Source: Quercus robur
Taxonomy: Eukaryota > Streptophyta > Magnoliopsida > Fagales > Fagaceae
Assembly: GCF_932294415.1 (NCBI RefSeq)
Contig: NC_065545.1
Location: 22,615,357-22,679,356, forward strand
Reading direction: 5' to 3'
Length of the DNA: 64,000 nucleotides
Shown: piece by piece, positions 21,577 through 33,700 of the stretch
How positions within the stretch are numbered: position 1 is the stretch's first letter
Layout of the letters: each line of letters starts with the position of its first letter
Made by a program: the position numbers and the translations under genes
Notes under the pieces: model-generated
Databases searched by the model: none
The model's input: only the letters and a program-made list of their open reading frames with translations
Told to the model about the DNA's origin: nothing

Positions 21577-22875
21577 ACTGTCTATCCCCTTTCACTTCCA
21601 TCTCTAATTCATTAATGTAGAAATCACTTCGTTATGAATGAAAAAATAGTAAAATATTTCCAATCCACTCCACCACCACTCCCGCACAAGTTTCACTTAC
21701 CTAGAAAAGGGAACCGGTGTCCTAATTTACCCGTCACTATCCCTATTGCATTTTAATGATATTTTAGCTTTATTATCATACATTGGGCTGTGAAGTTCAA
21801 AAGATAACGATATAAAGTTAAATTAATAGATTATAAATGACAAAATTATAATGAAATAGAATATAATATATTTTTTGTTGGTGCAAAACATAATAATAAT
21901 GGAAATAATACAAATAGCAACTGAATAATACTTTTGAATATTATTAATTTGAGATTATAAAATACACAATACTATTTAGACTGAGGCGCAACACTCGCTC
22001 TCTTTAAGGAAATTCAAGCCCTTCGTTGGCTAATCTTTGTAATCGATGTAGACATTCTCTGACTTGTCTCTCCCAGGATATAATAGCTCAACAAATGTCG
22101 TATGGCTAGAACAACCTCTATAAAAAATGTTTAAGCCCAAAACTCCACCAGAAATAACACCATTTTTGCTAATAACCTATTTATTTTTTAGTGTATAAGT
22201 ACGAAGATCCAAGAGGTTGATTTATTTCCATTGTTGACACATTTTCCCTTCACCTCTCTCTTGAGCACGTATTTAGCCCAATATCTGAATCAATATATAT
22301 TAGCCTATTAATCACTACAATTAAAAATAATAAAATAGTCATTCTCTTTTTCAATGTGAGATTAAACATTTTCACTAACTCCTTATCTTCCATATTAACT
22401 CTCACATTTTTACATTTATGTTGTAATATAAATCCATTTTCATTAATTAATATTAAAATGCTCCAACACTTTTTCTAATGTATTTAAGAGTTTATAAAAG
22501 AATTAATGGAACGTAAATAAACATTTAATTTTGCTAGTTTATCATTTAGCTTTAATTTGACTTTCCTCAATATATGGATATAAGTTAATATTTTACCTTT
22601 ATTTCATTAAATGAATGAGTGTTCCTCTCACTTATGGGATTATGGGATGAGTGCTTAAGAGGGAATATAATACAATGGACATTTCGTTATAATCCTTCAA
22701 TTTCTTTCAAATAAACTCCCAGATATAGGAATAAATAGAAAATTATTTTATTATTATTTTATGTTCTATTTCTTTATCCATTTTGATGCAATGAATGTGA
22801 TGGACTGTTTGTGTATGAGTTAGAAACCATGAAAGGGTTGAGTTACTTAGAACACATTGATAGGAAAACACTTAG

Positions 22876-23479
22876 ACTGCGTTTGGTTCGATGTAAATTG
22901 AATTCCGAGTGTAAAATGAATGCAGGGAAAAATATTTTCGGGAAAGGAAAATATTTTCAAGTGTTTGGTTACATTCCAAAAAATGCTTTGAAAAATATTT
23001 TCTAGTGTTTGGTTGTGTTCCTGAAAATACTCTAGAAAACCCATTTTTATCATGTTTCTCACATTTTCTTAGGATCCAAACAAATATTATTACAGATAAT
23101 CAAAATATATAAACAATCAAAGAAACAAAAAAAAAAAAAAAAAATCAAAATCCCAAGACCAATCATGAGAGAAGGACTTCAGTGAGAGAGAGAGAGAGAT
23201 CGGTTTGTGGGTTGCTCACACGGTGGGTCGATCTAAAGGTGGCAGCTCGATCTAAGAGTGGGTCTGGTTCGATCTAGGAATGGGTTGCTCACACGGTGGG
23301 CAAATCGGCTTAGGGGTGGGTTGCTCATGGCGATCCGATTGGCTCAGGGGTGGGTCGTTCACTGGGTCGGTGACGATGAGGAATGGGTCGGCGGAGTGGG
23401 ATGGGTCTTCTTTCTCTGGGTGTGAGTCCGGCGAGGATGTGCTTCAGGTGGGTCTTCTTTCTCTGTACTCTCTCTTCTT

Positions 23480-23527
<48 letters not shown>

Positions 23528-23861
23528 GGTGTCTGTGAGTCTGATGAGCTTTGGGTCAAGAATGAGAACGTCGGTGAGCTTTGGGTTGTGATCTCGGTGG
23601 CGCGATCTTGCCGGTGCTAGGGTGCGACGAGACCGGCGCGATCTCTTCTTGCTGTTTCTCTCTCTCTCTCTCTCGGTTCTAGTAGGGTGTAATTAGTTTG
23701 AAGGTAAAATAGAAGTGAAATTGATTTTACATCGAAATGCTGGATATTTTATGGTCAACGGAAATCATTTTCCATTTGACTGAATTTTCCAGCTGTTCTT
23801 AAACACGCCCCGTGGTGTAAAATATTTTCCGGATTTCTTTTACTGCCGAAACAAATGTAGC
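22876..23861. mobile_element. Non-autonomous TIR element with (CT)n core
   Basis: The left end ACTGCGTTTGGTTCG and right end (reverse complement GCTACATTTGTTTCG) match at 11 of 15 bases. CTTAG flanks both sides (22871-22875 and 23862-23866). Both subterminal regions carry AAAATATTTTC(C)GG-type motifs. The middle has several GTGGGTTGCTCA/CGATCT(A) repeats and a long (CT)n microsatellite (about 23478-23524). Frames crossing the microsatellite are artefacts. Confidence 0.7.
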
Positions 23862-24262
23862 CTTAGTTCCAAATAGCATACAAATGCTAACAATTCATTC
23901 AATTATCAAAATTGATAATATATTACCCAATTCTTCTCCTTGAGGTAGGAGCCTTTCCCTCTCACCCTAGGTGAGTATTTTTTTCCACTGAGTAGCGCCT
24001 CCAGGTGGACCCTCACCCCCTTATTCTAATATTTTCTTCTTTGTTGTCTGCTACCTACAACCCTCTGCTACCTATGACCCTCACCCTCTTTTTTTATTAT
24101 TTTCTTCTCTGTTTTTCTGCTACCTACGACCCTCTACTACACTCACCATACAAAACATCCGCACACACCTATCTACTACTCTCATCACACAAACCAACCA
24201 TACCCCCACCCACCTCTTTGGTACCCACTGTGTCAGTTGCTTTGGCTCTTTAGCGGCTTGGG

Positions 24263-25590
24263 ATGGACCCTGACATTTTGGAATGAATCACAAGAATCTC
24301 TCTGACAGTGGAGGAGGAGGCATATATTGCAGTACAAACAAATAGTCGAGACAGAAGCCTTGAGGAGTGCTTTTTAAGCCTCATAGGGCGCTTCCTCATG
24401 GATAGGCCCTTCAACTAGAGGATCGCTAAGAACCTTCTTTGGTCAAGTTGGAAGATGGGAAATGACCTCAAGATTGTGGATGTTGGCGATGGCCTCTTCC
24501 AGTTCAGATTTAAACTTAAAAGCCAGTTGGAGTGGGTTTTGGAGAAGGGCTCATGGAGCTTTGATAACCACCTGTTGTTGGTTCAACGGTGGGAGAAGGG
24601 CTTGATAGCCCATAACATTACTTTCCCTATTGTCTTGTTGTAGGTACAAGTTTGGGGAGTGCCTTTTGAGTTGTTCAACGAAGATGCAACGCGAGATATT
24701 GGTAAACACATTGAGACTATGATCGAAGCGGATAGTAAGTCGTTTTCTTCCGAACAAGCACGCTTTCTCAGAATAAGAGTAGAGATACCGTTGAACCAAC
24801 CACTATGTAGAGGGGGACCAGTGGTGAACCCAGAGGGAGATCATTCATGGGTTATGTTCCAATATGAACGTATAGTTGGACTATGCTTCTTCTGTGGCAG
24901 ACTAGGCCATGAGAAGAAGGCATGCACACAATTAAACCCCAATGGGGAAGAGAACCCCTATGGAGAATGGATGAAGGTGGGGGGTAGACAGCACCCAATG
25001 GAACGAGACCGATATCTAGAAGCCCATTATGACCATCGGAAAAAGCTACCAAGACCACAAGAGTGGTGCCGCAACAAGCTAGGGCAACACCGTTGACCTC
25101 GCTAAGCAAGTCTATTCCAGGAAAAAACCCCATTAATGTGAAGGGCCCACAAAATACTGAAGTTGAGGAAACTAATGGTACTCCTTCCACTTTCATCACA
25201 CCCATCTCGATACCTGATATGGTAAGTACGATGCATGAAAACTTACCAACCTTGGAAGACATTATTCCCATCGAGGCAACTAAGGAGCGGGATGACAGAT
25301 GTACTTAGAGAGTGCATGATCCTGTGCATGTGCTGACTACACAAGTTCCACAAATACCATACATGTTGGCAACTTGGAAGAAAATCTCACATCCTTAGTA
25401 CACGGGGATGGAGGTGGGTGCACTATCTCCCATGCCAACGGTGGGCCAAAAAAGACACTTTGAAGGTGACAAAGAGGAAAATGGCTCTGAAGGAGATTTA
25501 GAAAACAATAGGGTTAAGTTTTTGGAGAAGACCAACCATAAGCATACTCTAATGGCAGAGGCTGGTGCCCAGCCACGCCGATCACAATGA
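24263..25590 (+). pseudogene. LINE A ORF1 remnant (DUF4283, CCHC)
   Basis: Reading from the ATG at 24263, one frame runs to 25096 with in-frame stops near 24284, 24416 and 24641. It contains the DUF4283 core (GDGLFQFRFK...WVLEKGSWSFDNHLL) and the knuckle CFFCGRLGHEKKAC. After a frameshift, a second frame (25063-25590, one internal stop near 25306 and another before 25408) carries the Lys/Glu-rich C-terminus and ends in QPRRSQ. Its TGA overlaps the ORF2 ATG (ATGA, 25587-25590). The RNA-binding chaperone role is family knowledge. Not functional. Confidence 0.85.
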
Positions 25591-28500
25591 TCATCATGAG
25601 CTGGAACTGCCAAGGGCTTGGAAACCGCCAGGTAGTTTAAGTACTTGTCGACCTGGTGAGATCAAAAGGACCCATAATTTTGTTTCTCATGGAAACTAAA
25701 CTGTCAATACAAGAAATGATTCCTATCAATGATGAGCTAGGATATCGTTCTATGTTGGTGGTACCAAGCGTGAGATGAAGTGGGGGGCTAGCCTACTATG
25801 GAAGGATGAAGTTACAGTAGCTACTTAGACTTATTCCCTTAATCACATTGACTTAAAAATTACGTGTTCTTTACAGGTGGAGTGGTGCTTGACAGAGGTA
25901 CACGGCCACCCGGAAGAGCAGAGGAAGAAGGAAACTTGGGCTCTGCTAAGGTCTGTAGCATACTATTGCATTGCGATCTAGTGGACTTGGGCTACCAGGG
26001 ATACAGGTATACATGGAGGAATGGGCGGTTTGAGAATGCGTTCGTGGAGGAATGCTTGGATAGAGCTCGTGCGAATCCGAAGTGAAGGGAGATGTTCCCT
26101 ACCGCCAAAGTTACACATCTAACGGTTTCGTACTCGGACCAGGACTTTATTATCCTGGCAACAGAAATGGCTCAGATGAGGCATAGGTGAAAGAAGAAGC
26201 TTCAACATTTTGAAGAAAAGTGGGTGATACATGCCAAGTGTGAAGAACAAATACGAACTTCATAAAATCGATCCCAATTGACTGGAAGCCCAATGTACTG
26301 CCTTTTCGAAAAGATTAAGAAATGCTACATGGACTTGGTAAAGTGGAGCAGGGTGTCTTTTGGTAACTCGCGAGATCATTTAAATGCCAAGCAGTAAGAA
26401 CTACAATAAATGGTAACGTCAAACTATGGAATTAACCAAGACATGATAAACTGGACAAAGAGGGAGGTGAACGAGCTCCTACACAAGGAGGAGGTCTTTT
26501 GAAGACAACGATCCTGAGCGATATAGCTCCCAGCTGGCAATAAGAATACCAAATTCTTTCACCAGCGTGTGAGTCAGCGAAGGTAGAAAAACCATATTGA
26601 ATGCCTGATTGATATGAGTGGAGTGTGGCACACTGAGGAAGACAAGGTGGCAGAGATAGCGGTGGATTACTATAAGGCTCTGTTCTTTGCATTGGCACCC
26701 ACACATATGACTGAAGTGTTGGACACAGTGGACATGGTAGTGACCAACAACATGAGACATGCGTTACTGCTCCTATACACTGAGAATGAGGTGCAGGTGG
26801 CACTGTTTCAGATGCACCCATCAAAGTCTCTCGGCCCCGACGGCATGTCACCATACTTCTTCCAAAAATTCTGGCACATCGTCGGTCCTAATGTCACTTC
26901 TATAGTCTTATCTATTTTACACTCTAGACAATAATTACAGAAGATAAACTTAGCACACATTGTACTCATACCAAAGAAAAACAAGCCTGAGCACATGAGT
27001 GAGTATCGACCTATCAGTTTGGCGAATGTGGTTTCGAGGATGGTGTCTAAAGTCATTGCAAATTGGCTGAAGATTATCCTACCTAAGGTCATATCAGATG
27101 CCCAAAGTGCCTTCGTACCTAATAGACTCATCACCGATAATACTACGGTGGTCTTTGAGATGCTACATCGAATGTGGAATCGACGAAGAGGGAAGATTGG
27201 GCACATGGCAGTGAAGTTAGATATAATCAAAGCTTATGATTGTGTGGAATGGAGTTTCCTTAGGCAGATTATGCTCAGAATAGGGCTCCCTGAACAGTGG
27301 GTGGACATGGCCATGGAGACGATTCAAATAGCCTTTTACTCGGTTCTTATCAACGGTGAGCCTAAGGGACATATCACTCCAACCTATGAGATTAAATAAA
27401 GTGACCCCCTCTCCCCTTATCTCTTCTTGTTAAGTGCTAAGGGATTATCTTTGAGCCTAAGGGACATATCACTCCAACCCATGGGATTAAATAAGGTGAC
27501 CCCCTCTCCCCTTATCTCTTCTTGTTAAGTGCTAAGGGATTATCTTCAATGTTGCGAAAAGCAACAGAAACTAGCCACTTGCATGGGATTACGTCGTGTA
27601 GGGGTGAAGTTCAGATCTCACATCTCCTTTTCGTCGATGATAGCTTACTTTTCTGTGAAGCCACTTCGGAGAAATGCCACTGCTTGCTCGATATACTGGC
27701 CAAATATGAAGGAGCTTCCAACTAAGCCATTAATTGGCAGAAGACATCCTTGTTCTTTAGCCAAAACACCAGGCAAGAAGTAAAGGAGGAAATCTAGAGT
27801 ATCTTGGGAGCTCAGATTATGATAGAATGCAAGAGGTATCTGGGACTGCCAATGGTGGGAGGAAAGTCCAAAGTAAGTACATTTAAAGAGTTACATGAAA
27901 GAGCAACAAAAAGGGTGATGGGATGGAAGGAAAAGCATATCTCCAAAGCGGGGAGGGAGGTGTTGATTAAAACTGTAGCCCAAGCCATTCCCATGTATTC
28001 GATGAGCCTTTTCAAAATCCCCAAGACAATTTGTGATGGCATCAACTCAGCTCTGTCTAAGTATTGGTGGGGATAAACCAAAAATGAGAAGAAAATCCAT
28101 TGGATTAACTGGGGCGATTGTGTAACTTGAAGAAAAAGGGTGGAATGGGGTTTAGAGATATCCATGCCTTTAATTTGGCAATGTTGGTGAATCAGGTGTG
28201 GAGGCTTATACACGAGACACATTCGTTGTTTTACCAGGTTTACAAGGCACGTCACTTCCCCTCATGCTTTTTCATGGAAGCTGAACTGGGAACAAACCCA
28301 TCCTTCGTATGGCGTAGCCTTCTACAAGCTCGAGAAATTATTAGGGAAGGGTTAGTATGGCAAATTGGTAACAGACAACATATCAGCATCAACACTCATA
28401 AGTGGCTTTTTAGGCCACCCGTGTTCAGGGAAGGGGCTGATCAAAGCTTAAAAGTGGCTGACCTCATCGATACCAATACGAAAGAATGGAATAGGATGTA

Positions 28501-29158
28501 GGTGCGTGCCATGTTTGCTTGGGGCACAAGCGAAGACATTCTATGGTTTAAACTAGGCAATTTAAGCTCGAGGGACAAGCTGGTCTGGAAGGAGAATAAG
28601 GCTAAGGTGTTCTCCATAAAAACGGCCTACCAGGTGGCGCTTCGGCTCCATCACCCACATGCAGGGGAACATTCTTTGGCAACTATGGACCAGAAGATAT
28701 GGAAGAGGATTTGGTCCATAAACGTTCCTCCTAAGGTTAGGACCTTTGTTTGGCGAGCCTGCTCTTATATCCTCTCGACTAAGGCTAACCTCTTTCATAA
28801 GAAGGTGCTAGTAGATCCATTTTGTTCGGCATGTGGTCAGGCTGACGAAACAATGGCCCACATCCTCTGGGAATGCCCATTAGCACGCAACGTTTGGGTG
28901 TTAGTATGACGAAGGATACAAAAAACAAACTCCTCAACAACAAGCTTCTTTCTTCTCACACGACAAATGATGGAGAGACTATCCAAGAAGGAGTTTGAGA
29001 TGTGGACCATGGTGGCATGGTCACTTTGGAACGCACGTAATAGGATGCACTTTAGAAAGTCACAACCCCATCGCAAAGAGATTCTTAAACAGGCAATAGA
29101 TTTAATGGAGGAGTATCAGAAATTGATTAAGGACCTTGTACACCAGCAGTGGACCTGA
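25587..29158 (+). pseudogene. LINE A ORF2 remnant (endonuclease, RT, zf-RVT)
   Basis: Starts MIIMSWNCQGLGNRQ, the usual start of an L1 endonuclease, with METKL soon after. RT blocks are recognisable: GPDGMSPYFFQKFW (about 26838), the palm motif KLDIIKAYDCVEWSF (about 27215), GDPLSPYLFL (about 27497) and FVDDSLLF (about 27631, catalytic Asp pair kept). The zf-RVT type segment (IWKRIW...WECPLARNVW) lies at 28695-28905. Many stops and frameshifts and a 95-bp tandem duplication break the frame. No RNase H is recognisable. Confidence 0.88.
27358..27547 (+). repeat. 95-bp tandem duplication inside LINE A RT
   Basis: 27358-27452 and 27453-27547 are near-identical consecutive copies (GAGCCTAAGGGACATATC...GGGATTATCTT) covering the region around the RT GDPLSPYLF motif. 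Each copy carries an in-frame stop. Confidence 0.92.
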
Positions 29159-29360
29159 GACTCTCATTTCCAGGACCCCTTTTTTATACTTCTTATACTT
29201 TTTTTTTTCTTCTTTGTTTACCTAGGTCCTCATAGAAGCTGTAGGCCATTATTCATGTTAGTGCATGGTTGTTTGTGTAATATAGCTTTCTCAACCTAGG
29301 TTTTTGTGCTTTGTACGTTTTCCACTTTTCATACTTTGATATACTTCTATCTTTGGATGT

Positions 29361-29397
<37 letters not shown>

Positions 29398-29399
<2 letters not shown>

Positions 29400-30555
29400 G
29401 ATTTACAAAAACACTTACATTTCTACTACTTATACTAGTTGTTTGTCATTCACAGCCTCTAGATGGTTGACTAGTATCTAAATTCTATTGACTAATGCTT
29501 AAGAAATCATCTAACTAACTAACTAACTAATTAGCTATAACAAGACGTACTATGATATATCTACTTGAAATTGCCTTGCATCACATTCCCAAATAAATTG
29601 TTGAGTTCTCCTTTTTTATATCTAATTAATGTCGATGATGGGTTGATTGTAGCTTTTTATAATCGATGTTTATGATGTCTGTTAAAATTCTTACCTTCGA
29701 AGTCTAGTCATGATTTGATTTTGAAAAAAAAGTAATACTACAACCACAAATTATTTCACAATATTTTTACAAATTGTTGATGTGATTAATTTTTTACTGG
29801 TTTTCATCTAAACCCATCATTAACATCATTTTTTCATTTATCAATAACCACTCACCACATCACCAATTTGTAAAATTTTTTGTAAAAAAGTTTGTATCTC
29901 TAGCATTACTCTTGAAGAAAATATATTAGGTCATTATGGTCCAAAACCCTCCCCAAAATTGGCTGCATTGATTGATGAACACCTTTATTTATGGGTAAAC
30001 TCTATTTAGATGAAAAATATCTATCAATCCAAGAGAGAGACAGATAGATAAATAATTTCCTAGCAACTTCGTAGCAACTCCTTATCTTGTACTCTTTTAT
30101 TTAAGAAGAAAAAAAAATCCAATCACAAGTTAACTTTAGAGTAACACTTGTTTAGGTGAGATCATTAAAAGACAATTGACCTAGGGAATCTTATGTCACA
30201 TTCATTCAATAAAAAACAAAACATTTTAGAGTTATAAAATTGTTCAATATATTTTCTTACTATATGTTGATACAATTTGTTATGATTAGTTTATAATAAA
30301 AATGATGTTGGTAGTATATTTATATAAAAATGATATTATCTCAATCTCCTTTTAACCAATTAAAAAAACCAAAATAAAGAGAAACATTGTGATAGCATTG
30401 ATGGTAAAAATGATCCATTTTTAGAAAAAAAAAAAAAAAAGTCCATCTTGAAAGTAGTCTACTAGTCTTTGAATTACACTATTTTATCAAAAATTGAAAG
30501 GGAAAAAGAGAAAAAAGAAAAAAGAAAAAAAAGAGCATCTTTTGGCATGCAGTTT
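29398..30555. other. Intergenic DNA between LINE A and CGEP
   Basis: One MITE (29731-29910) is listed separately. Otherwise AT-rich with no supported feature. Confidence 0.5.
29731..29910. mobile_element. MITE, AGTAATRCTA-ended family
   Basis: 180 bp. The left end AGTAATACTACAACC and right end (reverse complement AGTAATGCTAGAG) are inverted repeats, extended by TTTTTACAAATT-type sequence on both arms. Related in layout to 38331-38492 and 39008-39176. Confidence 0.7.
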
Positions 30556-30610
30556 CGTACCACAACTTTTTTTTTTTTTTTTTTTTTTGTTTGAGAAGGG
30601 CGTACCACAA
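30556..30610 (-). mobile_element. Micro-retroposition footprint (e)
   Basis: 10-bp repeat CGTACCACAA at 30556-30565 and 30601-30610. The minus-strand insert is CCCTTCTCAAAC followed by a long A-run. About 185 bp upstream of the CGEP start codon. Confidence 0.75.
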
Positions 30611-30793
30611 TTTAACCCGGAGCTCAAAGATTTTTATTTTCTCACTGGACCATGAACTGATAACCAAAAAAAAAAGATTCTAATTCCTTCCTTGCACTTT
30701 ATTGGATTTGGATATGCACTACTACACTAGTACTACACCACACCGAAAAGTAGTACTACACAGCACTAAAATAAAAAAATAAAATTGAAGCCA

Positions 30794-33700
30794 ATGATGC
30801 GCCTTCACAAAGTCTATCATCGTCTCTCTCTCCTCTCTGTCTCCGCTCGCTCTTCACCTTCCATTTTCTCTCTCTCTCCTCCCGTTATCCTCAAACTCCG
30901 TCCCGTTAACGCCGTTAGGTCCCTCAACTCCACCTCCATGTCTGCCTCTAAATTCCGTTATCTTGTCCCTATCAACGCCGTCGCCGCCGAAGACAGCGGT
31001 GGAGCTTCTAACGGCCCCGTTTCTTCTTCTTCTACTCCTCCTCCAACTGAAAGTGAAGGTAAATTTAAAAATTAAAAGCTCTTTTTCAAATTTTTTTTTT
31101 TAAAATTTGATTGGAAATTGGAATTGCTTTCGAAAAGTGTTTCTGTAAAACAGTTTTATTCAATTAAAAAATAGTTGAATTGTAATTGTAGTGTATTGAG
31201 AAAGAATCGGAAAGCTTGTGAATTAGATTAGGAGAAAAGGAATTTTTATTTTTATTATTCGAATTGGTTTCTGAAAGCGGTGGAAGTGTTTCCGAAATGC
31301 GAAGTTGAATTGTAAGTAATTAGCTATCCTGGACAGAAATTGCTGTGTTTCGCTAAAGATTCAGAGGTCGATTTTTGAAAGCAATTGCCATGTGTTTTTA
31401 AGCTTGTGATTTGAATTAAAAGAAAAAGGAACTTTGTTTTATTTGAAACTGCTTTCATTTGAATTGGTTTTGAAAGCAGTGTGGAAGTGTTTAGCTTTGG
31501 TCTGGTTAGTATATTTAGCTTTAGTGGTTTAATCAAAAAAGAAGTTGAGTTTTAATATTAGCGGAATTATATTCAAGTTATACTGAGTGTAACTCTTACT
31601 TAATATATTAGATTAGTGTTTTGAAAATCTCAAAATTTCATGTCGATCGGACTTTTTTTCTTACTATTTGATCCTTAAACTCATGTAAATTCAAAAAACT
31701 ACTTTAAGCATTTGATAAATGAGATAGTTATTGATCTTTAATCATCTTGATATCCAACGTAGGAATTGTTTAAAAAAAAAAAAAAAAAACTCTTCCAATA
31801 GAAAGTTTTTTAGCATATAAAAGTTACACCTGGTATAACTTGAACTTGAATCCAACCCATATGTATAATCATTGCATGGAATGCTGCTTTTAAATTTTAT
31901 TTGGGGTACTGTGAGAGTTAGTGACTTCTATTTTTGATTCACATTATCTAGATGATTTGACGTTGGGAGTTGGATATCGTCTTCCTCCACCGGAGATTAG
32001 AGATATTGTTGATGCTCCACCGCTTCCTGCGCTGTCATTTTCACCACACAGGGATAAAATACTATTTCTTAAGCGGAGATCTTTGCCTCCATTGGCAGAA
32101 CTAGCAAGACCGGAGGAAAAACTGGCTGGTATTCGTATTGATGGAAAATGTAATACTAGAAGTCGGATGTCATTCTACACTGGTATTGGGATTCATCAAT
32201 TGATGCCTGATGGTACCCTAGCACCAGAGAAAGAGCTACATGGCTACCCTGACGGTGCTAAGATCAATTTTGTGACCTGGTCCCAAGATGGTCGGCATTT
32301 AGCATTCAGCATCCGAGTTGAAGAGGAAGAAAACAGTAGCAGTAAGCTTAGAGTGTGGGTTGCTGATGTGGAAACAGGGAATGCTAGACCTTTGTTTCAG
32401 TCACCCGATATCTGTCTGAATGCGGTTTTTGACAATTTTGTTTGGGTTAATAATTCTACTCTGTTAGTTTCCACCATCCCCTTATCCCGTGGAGACCTGC
32501 CAAAGAAACCTTTGGTTCCATCTGGCCCAAAGATACAGACCAATGAGCAGAAAAATATTATTCAAGTTAGAACCTTCCAAGATTTGCTTAAAGATGAGTA
32601 TGATGAAGATTTATTTGACTACTATGCCACTACACAACTCGTATTGGCTTCTTTAGATGGGACGGTGAAGGAAGTTGGCCCACCAGCTGTGTATACATCA
32701 TTAGACCCCTCCCCCGATGGGAAGTACCTTTTAATTAGTTCAATTCATAGACCATACTCTTTCATTGTACCGTGTGGAAGATTTCCCAAGAAGGTAGATT
32801 TGTGGACAAGTGATGGGCAATTTGTTAGGGAAATTTGTGATTTGCCCCTTGCTGAGGACATTCCTATTGCATTCAATAGTGTGCGGAAAGGGATGCGCTC
32901 TATCAATTGGAGAGCAGATAAGCCATCAGCACTCTACTGGTATATATCTGAGATTCTACTCATGTTTTTCTGTGGATGACGTAGCTATTTTATACTGGGT
33001 CCTCACTATATCTGGAAACTGTTATTAATTATAAAATTTTTAATTGGAGTGTCTTTTTCAAATTGTATAAGATAATGCAGAATGAGTCAATACAGAGATT
33101 GGTTCTGTATCATTGTAAACATTCCATTACTTGTTGACATATATAACAATTTAAAAATGCTTGGATTGCTCTGACTGTTGAGGTCTTTAGGGTAGAGACA
33201 CAAGATGGAGGTGATGCGAAAGTGGAAGTTTCTCCACGTGATATAGTTTATACAGAGCCTGCTGAGCCACTAGAAGGTGAACAGCCAGCAATCTTACATC
33301 AACTTGATCTCCGTTATGGGTATGATTATGAGCTATATGATTAATATCTTACACATAACTATGTTCTGATTAACATCTAAACCTGAATGTGTTTGGAAGA
33401 AGTATGACATTATTTCACCTTTCTTTTATCTGTATGGCAATGAAGTTTTCCAAGAACTTTGTCTTATAAGACTTGCTAACCTCAAGAAGGTACTAATGTA
33501 GCACTGGATACTTTGATGATAGGTCTAATGCCTGCTGGAGTTGGATTATGGTCCACACTTAGTGAACCTAACTAGTACAAATGTTTGATAACCATGCCTC
33601 TAGTGCTCATTTCAATTCAAATTCTGGATTTTTAACCTTCTTGCCAGGAAGATTTGCATAATATTGTATGTACATAAGTAAATGGTTGGTTGCATGCCTT

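Larger units (their letters stand above)
20712..22875. other. Intergenic DNA
   Basis: No gene seen. Two diverged copies of a GAGTTTTGCTCACTCCA-containing segment (about 21075-21120 and 21325-21355) look like an old repeat. Two micro-insertions at 21444-21495 and 21529-21576 are listed separately. Confidence 0.5.
24263..29397 (+). mobile_element. LINE A, old L1-type retrotransposon
   Basis: About 5.1 kb: ORF1 (DUF4283 plus CCHC knuckle), then ORF2 (endonuclease, reverse transcriptase, zf-RVT region), then a 36-nt poly(A) at 29362-29397 preceded by GGATGTC. Both frames are interrupted by many stops and shifts, more than in LINE B or C, so it is the oldest of the three. The 5' boundary is taken at the ORF1 ATG; 5' UTR may reach back to about 23935. 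No target duplication could be matched to the sequence after the tail. Confidence 0.9.

Noticed and set aside
23280..23591. 103-codon frame with Ser/Leu run
   Set aside because: Produced by the (CT)n microsatellite inside a non-autonomous TIR element.
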